Translations under genes and position numbers: made by a program
Shown here: positions 18,501 through 26,143 of the stretch, piece by piece
How the letters are laid out: every line of letters starts with the position of its first letter
How positions within the stretch are numbered: position 1 is the stretch's first letter
Notes under the pieces: model-generated
Seen by the model: the letters and a program-made list of their open reading frames with translations, nothing else
Told to the model about the DNA's origin: nothing
The model's database searches: none
Assembly: GCA_964497585.1 (NCBI GenBank)
Contig: CAZCDS010000052.1
Coordinates: 1-47,506, forward strand
Length of the DNA stretch: 47,506 bases
Reading direction: 5' to 3'
Source of the DNA: CAZCDS01 sp964497585
GTDB taxonomy: Bacteria; Desulfobacterota; Desulfomonilia; Desulfomonilales; Desulfomonilaceae

Positions 18501-19434
18501 TGAGGGACGGGAGCGCTATCCGGTGAGGGTCCGGTATCAACGGGAGCTGCGAGATTCGGTCGAAGGTCTGGAAAAGGTCCTCATTGCGGGATCCGGAGGC
18601 GCTCAGGTGCCACTGAAACAGGTAGCGAAAATAAAGTACGTCCGAGGTCCCCAGGTGATCAAGAGCGAGGATACATTCCTTGTGAGCTATGTGATCTTTG
18701 ACAAGAAGCCCGACAAGGCGGAAGTCAACGTCGTCCGGGATGCGCAAAACCATTTGAGGCACAAGATTCAAACGGGCGAGCTGAAGCTGCCACCCGGTTT
18801 TTCCTATGTCTTTGCCGGATCGTACGAGAACCAGGTCAGATCGGAAAAGACCTTGAGGGTAGTGGTACCGATAGCTCTCGTCCTGATTTTCCTCATCCTT
18901 TATTTGCAGTTCCGCTCGGTACCGACCACGCTTGTCGTCTTCTCGGGGATTTTTGTAGCCTGGGCAGGTGGCTTCATGATGCTCTGGCTGTATGCGCAAC
19001 CCTGGTTCCTTGATTTCAGCGTCTTCGGCGTCAACATGCGTGATCTCTTTTCCATAAGACCGTACAATCTTAGTGTGGCTGTCTGGGTAGGATTCCTCGC
19101 TCTCTTCGGGATAGCTACCGAGAATGGGGTCATCTTCTGCACATATTTGGATCAGGTATTTAAAGGCCGAAAGACCGAATCGATTGCCGATGTGCGCCAG
19201 GCCACGATAGAGGCAAGCATGAAGAGGATCAGGCCGGCCCTGATGACTGCGGCAACCACTATCCTGGCACTCATCCCTGTCCTCACCTCCACGGGAAGGG
19301 GCGCAGATGTCATGGTCCCCATGGCTTTGCCTTCCTTTGGTGGGATGACAGTAGCCCTCATTACCGTTTTGGTCATCCCAGCCCTCTATTGCTGGACGAA
19401 GGAGATAGGGTTGAAGAAGAAACCCGCAGCCTGA
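15523..19434 (+). CDS. RND heavy-metal efflux pump, CusA/CzcA-like, enlarged
   Basis: 1303 residues, against about 1040-1050 for typical CusA. It is the proton-driven inner-membrane pump that expels metal ions through the adaptor encoded upstream. Family marks are the AIPDIGENQQIV start of the periplasmic domain, the TM4 motif MVDMGIVLNENI with the proton-relay Asp, ATENGVIF in the TM10-TM11 region with its Glu, and RIRPALMT. The extra length lies between TM6 and TM7: about 100 residues with three or four added hydrophobic segments (about 545-665), then a tandem 27-residue repeat (679-705 and 706-732). Of the three copper-site methionines known in E. coli CusA, only the first (RIVML) appears kept. 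AAAGGAGG precedes the ATG. No outer-membrane channel gene lies nearby. Confidence 0.94.
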   Translation: MSDQNGNNDMRRDSVEEGLFARMTRFFLEQKLLVIVFIVGVIFYGLATAPFDWEISWLPRSPVPVDAIPDIGENQQIVFTNWQGRSPQDVEDQITYPLTVSLLGLPGVKTIRSFSYFGFSSIYVVFRDDIDFYWSRSRIVEKLNSLPAGTLPEGVQPFLGPDATALGQIYWYTLEGDGFGLDELRTVQDWYVRYYLQAAEGVSEVASVGGYVKEYQIDVNPDAMRANKVTLMDIFGAVRKSNVDVGARTIELNRAEYVVRGLGFVHSVKDIEKAVVKVKDNVPITIKDVATVSLGPALRRGALDKEGAEAVGGVVVVRFGENPLKVIKNVKKKIKEISPGLPWKILSDGTTSQVRIVPFYDRTQLIHETLDTLKRALSEEILVTIIVVIVMVNHLTSSALISGLLPLAVLMTFIGMKHTGVEANIMALSGIAIAIGTMVDMGIVLNENILRHLKESKPEESRLEVVHKATSEVGEAVLTAVAITIISFLPVFALSGAEGKLFKPVAFTKTYALAASLIVALVVIPPLAHILFRRKPLSARTRGIVNAVTFLVGLGLGYSYSWWIGGAIMLGGGYNLIALTLPKSIAERLPKVGNLAAVAVVVFFLTEHWLPLGPEIGLIRNLIFVAGLIFGLLALMKIFQWLYRPLLVWSLDHKLLTFGVSVFLIVLGASIWIGFDSVFGFIPRAAKEMGVGKKPVVVKAHTADVFGFVPKALEWLGTGKKPLMLAQHNHGSMTKTYPTHKMGVPSDDPVRKTWTWQFLARKFPGLGKEFMPPLDEGSYLFMPTTMPHASITEALDVLEKQNMAIRAVPEVSSVVGKLGRVDSALDPAPISMFETIINYLPEYKTDPETGKRVVDPVTGRPIRNWRPNIRSSDDIWKEILKAAEIEGTTSAPKLQPIAARIVMLQSGMRAPMGLKLRGTSLEKLERVGLQIERFLKEVPSIEPASVVADRVVGKPYLEIEIDRDAIARYGVNIRDVQDVIEIAVGGRRITTTVEGRERYPVRVRYQRELRDSVEGLEKVLIAGSGGAQVPLKQVAKIKYVRGPQVIKSEDTFLVSYVIFDKKPDKAEVNVVRDAQNHLRHKIQTGELKLPPGFSYVFAGSYENQVRSEKTLRVVVPIALVLIFLILYLQFRSVPTTLVVFSGIFVAWAGGFMMLWLYAQPWFLDFSVFGVNMRDLFSIRPYNLSVAVWVGFLALFGIATENGVIFCTYLDQVFKGRKTESIADVRQATIEASMKRIRPALMTAATTILALIPVLTSTGRGADVMVPMALPSFGGMTVALITVLVIPALYCWTKEIGLKKKPAA

Positions 19435-19438
19435 TAGT

Positions 19439-19675
19439 ATGAACAGGTCTCTGAAAACAGCGACAGGGGTTGGCATTGCCTGGAGCATGAGAACCTGCAT
19501 TATTCCGCCTACTGTCGATCCTGTTGATTCTTGGGCCTCGACCGTTCGATCAAGTGGATCTTCTCCACCGCAGCTCTGTGACCACGTGACAAGTCGTTGC
19601 GCTATACGCTCTTCGCCCAATCGCGTACCCCGGGACGACTCGGAAAAGAGGACATGTTTCCCCCATGGATTTTGA
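19439..19675 (+). CDS. Doubtful small ORF after the pump gene
   Basis: A 78-residue frame starts 5 nt after the pump stop codon. It has no clear ribosome binding site and no recognisable domain, and ends close to the IS1380-end remnant. It may be the stub of a downstream operon gene cut off by that element, or non-coding. Confidence 0.2.
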   Translation: MNRSLKTATGVGIAWSMRTCIIPPTVDPVDSWASTVRSSGSSPPQLCDHVTSRCAIRSSPNRVPRDDSEKRTCFPHGF

Positions 19676-19694
19676 CAAATCTGAAAGGGAGAGG

Positions 19695-19861
19695 TATGTT
19701 CAACTTTTGGGAAAAGAGGCGCTGATCTGGAGAAAAGGAAAGAATTCGGGTCGCAGGGCGACATACGGAAGCGCAGCGAGGCCGATTCGGGGATCGAGAT
19801 CCATCCGAAAGCTGGTTCATGAGTCAAAACCGCCGGTATTCGCGAGATCGCGGAATAATTT
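19695..19861 (-). mobile_element. IS1380-type right-end remnant (copy A)
   Basis: Read on the minus strand from 19861, it starts AATTATTCCGCGATCTCGCG and continues nearly identical to the right end of the element at 22977-23667. For example, 19748-19804 and 23549-23605 differ at only a few bases. No transposase or left end is present. It sits between the pump gene and the DUF3142-like gene. Confidence 0.75.
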
Positions 19862-20070
19862 CGCATGGGATGAGGACGTCGTGTGCTTGAATGCAGCAGT
19901 GACCAGGTTTGTGTAACGGGCCTCGCACTGCTCGCATCGCATGGAAGTCTCGATCTGCGACAGGGAGAAAACGACAGACATATGTGCCCAATCAGATTGG
20001 ACAATCTGAACTTCGAGAGGACGATGGCGCTGCAAACGACTGCAAGTCAAGCATGGGGAATGCTGGACTG

Positions 20071-20934
20071 ATGCGAAAGACATCAATCCGCGCAAATCGG
20101 ATAAGAATTATACTGATACTGCTCGCAGTGCTTTCTGTACTTGTGAATAATGGATACTGCGAACGCGCGAAGAGCGCTACTGTGCATCCGGTCGGACAAT
20201 GGATATGGTCGCGTAGTGATGAAAGAGTCTTTTTGGAAGCCCGAGAGGCGCTGCCGGACCTCGTCCCGGGCATTTGGGTCGCCACAATAACAGCTTCCCA
20301 TGGTGCTATTTCCCAAAGGCTCGGCTGCAGTCCGGTGATAGGGAAACCGATTCCGCCTGTAGCGATTGTCGTGAGGATCGACGATAGTCTCCACCACTTG
20401 TGGACAACAAGGGCGGCAGACCAAATTGCCGTCGATATCGATGCGCGGCTTCATAAACTCATGCGCCTTTTGGCTGCTGCGGAAGTGCGGATAGGGGAAG
20501 TGCAGCTTGACTATGATTGCCCTGAAAAAAGGCTGCGTGCATGGGCACGAGTGGTTCGTATTGTCAGCCTCGGTAGCTTGCAGGGGAGACCCGTGTGGAT
20601 CACGAGTCTCCCAGTGCATCTCAAAAATCCCAATTATTCGATGTGGTTCCGTGGGGCGGTCAAGGGCCATATATTGCAGCTTTTTGACACCGAGGTTTCA
20701 TGTAACGAAGAGACCCTGCGCAGGCTTTCCGGTCAACTTTCCAGGCAGGGCGTGCCGTTCCGTATCGGCCTAGGAGCATTCGAGCGTCGTGGCTTCGGTA
20801 AACGAACCGACCATCAATCCTGGTTTTCTGCTCTTCCATCTTTCGCGGCAATCCCGGGATATAGAGGAGTCTGGATTTTTCCAGGAGGTAAGAAATGGCT
20901 AGAGTTATTCTATCCTTTTTCCGACATCTATTGA
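20071..20934 (+). CDS. DUF3142-like secreted protein
   Basis: 287 residues from the ATG at 20071, which begins a signal peptide (about 8-30, ending NNGYCERA). The open frame runs back to 19909 and ATG 20053 is an alternative. The body has a VHPVGQWIWSR start, PDLVPGIWVATI, a conserved VVIRID-like strand (VAIVVRIDDS) and the marked motif VGEVQLDYDC-type (IGEVQLDYDCPEKRLRAWA). I recall this as typical of DUF3142, a possible TIM-barrel family of unknown activity. Its 3' end overlaps the start of the next gene by 40 nt, implying translational coupling. Confidence 0.75.
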   Translation: MRKTSIRANRIRIILILLAVLSVLVNNGYCERAKSATVHPVGQWIWSRSDERVFLEAREALPDLVPGIWVATITASHGAISQRLGCSPVIGKPIPPVAIVVRIDDSLHHLWTTRAADQIAVDIDARLHKLMRLLAAAEVRIGEVQLDYDCPEKRLRAWARVVRIVSLGSLQGRPVWITSLPVHLKNPNYSMWFRGAVKGHILQLFDTEVSCNEETLRRLSGQLSRQGVPFRIGLGAFERRGFGKRTDHQSWFSALPSFAAIPGYRGVWIFPGGKKWLELFYPFSDIY

Positions 20935-22951
20935 GAAAGCGTGTATTTTTTTCTCTATCCTCATAATCCTGGCCTGGACAACCTTCGAGTCGAAGGTTAC
21001 CATCGCATGCCTGTACTGCCCTGGCAAAGCCGGGTACAACTTGGAATTGACGACGTCTTTCGGCAGGCTTTTGAATTTACTGATTGAAGATGTAAGCCCT
21101 TCATGTGATTCGGAAAGCATAGACGCTTTTCTCTTTCTTTATCCATTCAAATTAGTGAAGCCAGAAGAAATCACACCTCTCTGGAATTTAGTCTATGAGA
21201 ATCGGACTTACTCTGACTCATTTTCGCCGCCAAACACGACCACCCTCAATTTAGCTCTTCGGGACGGCGACTGGGAGACTGCTCACAAAGAAGCCCGAGA
21301 GATCGTTGACCAAGTACTCGACATGCCGGGGACCGTCGCAGAGAAATATCAGTCGCAGCTAATTAGAGCAGTGGAGTTCCTTGAAGTCGAGCCGCTACTC
21401 CAAAGAATAGACCCTGAGCTAATGAGATCCGCTCTCTGGGGTTGGAGCGAGCCATCGGCAAGAAAGAGCAGGGATCTTCCGCCTGAAATACTTGATATTC
21501 TGGAGATGAGACGTCTCGACCGAAAGAAGGCCGATCGAATTATTATGGCCACACCCAATCATCCCAGAATGGCGACGCTAAGGTTTGTCGCGCTACGTAA
21601 TGAATTCGCCTGTAGGATACCCGACGGGTGGCTCCAACATATTCAGAAAGAAGTGGCGGAAGAGACGTGGAACAAGCTGGAAGCTTCGGTGGATAGTTGG
21701 TTGAAGGACTATCCGCAACACCCATTGGCCGATCTGGTCTTACTCTGGAAGACACGGATTTTTTATTTCAAGGGAGATGTCGATGCAGCATGGAAACAAC
21801 TGCTTTCCGTGTATCCTCGCCGGTTGCCGCGAGTGCTTTACGAAATGAGGTACCTGTTGGCGCACGATTGGAGGTATAGGCACGCGCCTGAAAAAAACTC
21901 GTATGTTCAAATGAGTTTCCACGCCACAAACGATCCCTTGTTGTTTTCTGCTTTGCTAACCACACTGCATATCGACCCAGAACAATGGGATCAATGGTGG
22001 AGAGTTACGGAAGAGCACCTTAATCAACCATGGGCGGTGAACCTACAAGAGCGGCTCTTGGCCGAGGTTCCTCGACTGAGTGAACTCCCTTCTTTATTTC
22101 CAAAAGAATCCCGTAATCCATCACAATTGTGGGGCCAACTGAGAGCGGTAGCGCTCATGAAAGCAGGCAAATGGGAGGAAGCGGAAAAGCAAATATTCTC
22201 ACTTGCTCCGGACGAAGAACAGGCGCTCCTTGCCGCAGCGTTTTATCTTCGCCGTGGTCGGCCTTTGCAGGCTGCGCAGGTACCAAATGTGCCCAAACTC
22301 ATCAGATTATACCTCGTAAGAGTGATCTTTGACGAAGAAGAATTAAGGTATTTGAAGACTCAAGTGAAGAACACGACCCTTGAGAAAGAGACAATCCGCG
22401 AGCTAGGACTGCGACTTACTGAAAGAGGCAAGTGGTTGGAGGCAGCTTGGCTAATCCGCACGATCGACCCGGCGCGCAGCGAGCTATGGGAAGATGTCGC
22501 ACGGCTCATGATGGATAATTCCGATCGCGCGCTTCTGGAATTGGCGCGATTGTTTAGGGACCACGCAGGCAAGCTCTTCTATGACCGTACGGAGCTATGG
22601 CATCCGACTGTACGAGGACGATACTGGCGTCTACGCATGAGTAAGAAACTTCCTACCAGCCGCACTGAAAACGAGGAGTTCCCCTGGTCGACGGATCGGG
22701 AACTGAGGGGAATCGAAAGGCATTTCGAGGGCAATGCAGAATGGTGGTTGGCTCTTCAAACTTACGTCGATTGGCTGACTACCGCCGCGCCTTCGCCTCA
22801 AATGCGAGCAGTAGTGAAAGAAGCGGACTTCTGCTACAACCGGCTCATCAGTCCCGGCTTCTGGAATTCGGCGTTTTGGTCCGGATATTTGAGTGACCAT
22901 CCTGTTGTCAAAAGGCTCCGGAAGGAGGGAAGGAGAGCAAAGCGGAGATGA
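20895..22951 (+). CDS. Membrane-anchored helical-repeat protein needing a -1 frameshift
   Basis: The gene most likely starts at ATG 20895, which has AGGAGG 6 nt upstream. That frame, MARVILSFFRHLLRKRVFF, stops after 23 codons (TAA 20964). The long frame of about 660 codons is in the -1 register and has no ATG, GTG or TTG before 21041. Joining the two at the T7 run (20946-20952) gives 685 residues with a basic start and a clean membrane anchor (FSILIILAW). The rest is a soluble all-helical protein with repeat-like pairs (for example GDWETAHKEAREIVDQV and GKWEEAEKQIF), probably TPR-like. It is coupled to the DUF3142-like gene. This may be genuine slippage, a recent mutation or a read error. Confidence 0.75.
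20946..20952 (+). other. T7 run, putative frameshift or slippage site
   Basis: Seven consecutive T, read GTA TTT TTT TCT in the initiating frame, lie where the initiating frame must pass to the long frame. One extra T, or a -1 slip of ribosome or polymerase, restores a 685-residue product. Confidence 0.6.
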
Positions 22952-22976
22952 TTGGCTCTGCCAATGTAGTATATAT

Positions 22977-23667
22977 CCCGGATTAGTCGGTTGATAAACA
23001 ATGAAAAGTATGTTCGTCCCCTCAACCATTTGATATGGTGGTGACAATCAAGTGAAGTTGACGGTAATCGGATGTCCGCGAGTGGTGAAGGGGAAACAGA
23101 GGCAATTCGAGCTGAGTTTGATCCTTCAATCATGGTCGATTTTCAGGGGGCCAAGATCACCTCGGACACGGGTTTTATTCTGCTGAGGGAGATAGCGGAG
23201 CGTTTGGGCATCTCGGGTCCGATGGGGACTGAGCTGGAGGACACCAGGTCCTGGGTTCACAGCAAACACGCTCAGCTTCACATGCTTCGGCAATTCTACC
23301 TTTCGGGCGACGAAGTCAAGCGGTCGATGGAATGGCTCATCAAGCGCATGATCAAGGTTGGAGCGAAGGTCGCGTATCATGGTCGAAAGTGGCAAGTTCA
23401 TGAGGCGACAGCGTTCCCGTTGGCTCATCACTATCGGGCAACGTTTGCGTGAAGGCACCCGGTCAGGATTGCATTTGACCGGGGTGCTGAGAGAGTGGTA
23501 TGCTCCAGTCCAGGAAAATGAGCACTGATCTGGCAACAAGGCAGGAATTCGGGTCGCAGGGCGACATACGGAAGCGCAGCGACGCCGATTCGGGGATCGA
23601 GATCCATCGGAGATCGGTTTTGGGGTTCAAGAACGACCAGAATTTCAAGGATCGCGGAATAATCCGG
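22977..23667 (+). mobile_element. Mini IS1380 element (about 0.7 kb)
   Basis: The left end CCCGGATTAGTCGG (22977) and right end, minus-strand CCGGATTATTCCGCGATC (23667), form an imperfect terminal inverted repeat. Between them are the transposase leader, a 126-residue deleted transposase frame and the right-end repeat (copy B, about 23520-23667). With both ends kept, it is a candidate for mobilisation by a transposase elsewhere. Its right end abuts a truncated gene. Confidence 0.8.
23072..23452 (+). pseudogene. IS1380 transposase with in-frame internal deletion
   Basis: The 126-residue frame fuses the N-terminal about 50 residues (IMVDFQGAKITSDTGFILLRE ends near GPMGT) to the last 70 or so (HMLRQFYLSGDEVKRSMEWL and on). 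The catalytic DDE core is gone. The 5' breakpoint falls at the same codon region, GxMGT, as in the copy at 6046-6935. Confidence 0.85.
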
Positions 23668-23845
23668 TAGGATATCCATCAAAATCACGGTAGCTGTGCG
23701 AAGCGGCAAACCTTTCGGCGAGACGTTTGCCAGCTTCGTGGTATCCGACAGCAAATTGGGCAAGATCGTCAACGGGATTATTACGGAAATTGAAAACCAC
23801 ATCACCGTGCGAAATCTCCGATTGAAACACCTGAAGCTTAGCCAT
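23668..23845 (-). pseudogene. 5' fragment of a gene cut by the mini IS1380
   Basis: The minus-strand frame begins about 23845 (MAKLQVFQSEISHGDVVFNF) and continues through DDLAQFAVGYHEAGKRLAER and YRDFDGYP. It then runs straight into the element's right end. Protein-like composition and a motif resembling small helical (HEPN-like) proteins suggest a genuine N-terminus of about 58 residues whose remainder is missing. No strong ribosome binding site was seen, and ATG 23884 is another start. Confidence 0.5.
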
Positions 23846-23901
23846 GTAGGTCGTGGATCTCGCGATTACATTCCGACACGGCAATCCGCGGGTAATCTGT
23901 C

Positions 23902-24807
23902 ATGAAAGTAGAACGTTATTCAGGGACGATACTCTCGATACCCACCGATCATCATGAGCTGTTGGCGCTGTTTCACCACATTGTCACCCATCGGGACCAT
24001 CTGGAGAACAAACCGGTCCTCTTACGTCTCCATGGAACCCTCGGCAATCTTCTTGATGATACCGAGCATTTTCTTCCTCCCATGCTCGCGGTCGCCGGCT
24101 ATTCTTCGATGACGGTGAATACGCTTCTCGCGAACCTTGGTCTGTTCTTTGGCTTCGGCATTTTCGAAAGAGTAATTCCCCAGATAGACGCGGCGTGTGA
24201 TTTTCTGAGGAGATCGGGCTTTAAGAGGATTGTGATAGCAGGTCATGGACTCGGGAGCTGCATGGCCTTGAGGTATGCCGCACTGAGGAACGACCCGGAG
24301 AAGTATCCCGATCTGGCGGGGGTGATCGCCATCGCAGCGCCTTATTCTCTCGCGGAAACGGTCCGAAGGAAGTGGGAGCGATTCGGGAGCGAACCGAGCT
24401 ACGAAAAGGTCTATCAGAGGGCCAGACGGATCTTCGAGCCGGAGCCGGGAACAGAACCCGCGGACGATGAGATTATCCTGATCAAGAGGGCCCACGGACC
24501 GAGTTACCGCCCTGAGGACACAGAGATATACACGCTAAGGACGTGGTGGTCACTCGCCGGCCCCCGCGCTGAAGGCACGCAAAATTACCAAAATATAGCC
24601 AGGATCAAGGTGCCCATGCTCCTTGTGTATGGCCTTCACGACGATATCATCGATTATTGGGAATTTGACGAGCTTGCAAGAATTGCGCGCGATTCCGGCA
24701 ACGACAGTGTGACCCAATTCTCGCTCGCGGCTGATCACGAGATCGAGGAAAAGCACGACGAGCTTGGGCAGGGAATTGTGACCTGGCTGAAAGAGGAGCT
24801 CGGGTAA
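23902..24807 (+). CDS. Alpha/beta-hydrolase-fold protein lacking nucleophile Ser
   Basis: 301 residues with the features of a serine alpha/beta hydrolase: oxyanion strand LLRLHGTLGN (about 40-50), nucleophile elbow near 111-120, Asp in YGLHDD (about 250) and His in AADHEIEE near 280. The elbow reads AGHGLGSC, so Gly116 replaces the usual Ser of GxSxG. It is probably inactive, or uses a different chemistry. The next gene, 2 nt downstream, is a paralogue with an intact serine; both share RTWW/KTWW followed by SLAGP/MSGP and a WGSDPSYE-like segment. A catalytic/non-catalytic pair is a reasonable inference. Confidence 0.85.
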   Translation: MKVERYSGTILSIPTDHHELLALFHHIVTHRDHLENKPVLLRLHGTLGNLLDDTEHFLPPMLAVAGYSSMTVNTLLANLGLFFGFGIFERVIPQIDAACDFLRRSGFKRIVIAGHGLGSCMALRYAALRNDPEKYPDLAGVIAIAAPYSLAETVRRKWERFGSEPSYEKVYQRARRIFEPEPGTEPADDEIILIKRAHGPSYRPEDTEIYTLRTWWSLAGPRAEGTQNYQNIARIKVPMLLVYGLHDDIIDYWEFDELARIARDSGNDSVTQFSLAADHEIEEKHDELGQGIVTWLKEELG

Positions 24808-24809
24808 TA

Positions 24810-25748
24810 ATGGACAGAATTCAATACTATGAAAAGCATGAACTGCTCAGACTCGTGACACGAGATGGCTTCGTGGTGAACGCGCTCCTGGTCACGAACA
24901 AAGAAGACAAAAGAGATGATGCGCTCCGGGCGCCTATCCTGTTGCAGGTGCACGGTCTTCTCGGTCATTTTCTCGCTCATGGAACCCCGAGAGTCCTGCC
25001 GCATGCACTGCTCGAGCGCGGGTTCGACTCATTGAGCATCAACACCAGGCTCGCCACGGCCGGTCAGATCACAGGCCAAGGGATCTTCGACGACACGATC
25101 AACGATATTGATGTAGCCGTACAATTCCTCGAAGGCGAGGGATTCAGCAATATCTTTGTCCTTGGCTACAGTCTTGGCGCAGCCATGGTGGTGAACTGGG
25201 CCGCGAGCCGTCAAAACGAACGAATCAGGGGCATTGTCCTCGAGGGCGCGGTCTACTCGGGACCGACATCGCAGAAGAAGAGATTCACGACATGGGGAAG
25301 CGACCCGAGTTACGAAAGAGTATACGTCCGGGCCAAAGAGTTGCTCGGAGACGATCCGCACGATAGCAGGGACGATCAGACCTTTGTCGCCTACCAATGC
25401 CGTGGCTCGGACAGAACACCCGGCTCGAGTGAGATATTCACGTACAAGACCTGGTGGTTCATGAGCGGACCTGAGGCACGTAGGGCCATGGTGCATGAAC
25501 ACATCGACAAGATCAAGATTCCCATACTCTTGGTGCGCGGTGAGGCTGATTTCCTCACGGAGAGCTGGGAACCGGAAGCACTCGCGGAGATTGTGCGAAA
25601 GGCCGGAAACAGGAAAGTGCGAGTGAAGCAGATTCCAAACGCCCGACATGACTGCATGGAAAACCCCGAAGCAATGGTGAGTGAGATCACAAAGATGTTC
25701 CTCGAACATTCCGTGGATCCCTACATCAGACAACCTGCTGCAAAATAG
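24810..25748 (+). CDS. Alpha/beta hydrolase
   Basis: This 312-residue cytoplasmic hydrolase has nucleophile Ser121 in VLGYSLGAAM, oxyanion loop QVHGLLGHF, acid Asp in VRGEADFLTE (about 250) and His in NARHDCMENP (about 285). It is paralogous to the preceding gene and only 2 nt apart, so they form an operon. The substrate is not evident. AGAGGAG about 15 nt upstream, inside the previous gene, may be the ribosome binding site. Confidence 0.9.
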   Translation: MDRIQYYEKHELLRLVTRDGFVVNALLVTNKEDKRDDALRAPILLQVHGLLGHFLAHGTPRVLPHALLERGFDSLSINTRLATAGQITGQGIFDDTINDIDVAVQFLEGEGFSNIFVLGYSLGAAMVVNWAASRQNERIRGIVLEGAVYSGPTSQKKRFTTWGSDPSYERVYVRAKELLGDDPHDSRDDQTFVAYQCRGSDRTPGSSEIFTYKTWWFMSGPEARRAMVHEHIDKIKIPILLVRGEADFLTESWEPEALAEIVRKAGNRKVRVKQIPNARHDCMENPEAMVSEITKMFLEHSVDPYIRQPAAK

Positions 25749-25912
25749 ATCTTCCACGCTGTTTCAGTAGTTTTGGCCAAGACTCTATCTGACATTCCGC
25801 GTTCAAAATTCTACCTGTTTCAGAGACGTTTCCGCCGAAATAGTCTATCTAACCAACAACATCGAGCTGAAATCCATTTACGTGTTGTAGAGCCTTTACT
25901 GTCCTTGTTTTG

Positions 25913-25949
25913 AACCTCCCAGGATGCGTGCAGCTCCTCCTGGGAGGTT
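25913..25949. terminator. Hairpin between convergent operons
   Basis: Perfect 12-bp stem (arms 25913-25924 and 25938-25949) with a 13-nt loop, between the hydrolase operon (plus) and the ABC operon (minus). The U-tract is weak on both sides. The rest of 25749-26143 shows no gene. Confidence 0.5.
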
Positions 25950-26143
25950 TCCATCCACAGGCTCAGGCGGTCGAACCCTTGTGACACAACAACCGGAGGT
26001 TACCACCGCCTGCTTGTTGGGGCCGAACATACATGGCTGCCATTTTTCGCAACCGGCTTTGTTCCCTCGTCTCAAAATCTCCCTGCCGGCCACGCGTACT
26101 GACTTGAACGAACCAGGGCGGCACCAGCCAACAGCAGGCGGCA

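Noticed and set aside
18190..20004. 604-codon minus-strand frame
   Set aside because: It lies opposite the pump gene and the IS remnant. The pump protein is clearly conserved on the other strand, and this frame has no ribosome binding site.
23696..23905. 69-codon plus-strand frame
   Set aside because: Opposite the truncated minus-strand gene, which looks more protein-like; it runs into the hydrolase start.
25029..25757. 242-codon minus-strand frame
   Set aside because: Opposite the hydrolase with an intact Ser-Asp-His set.
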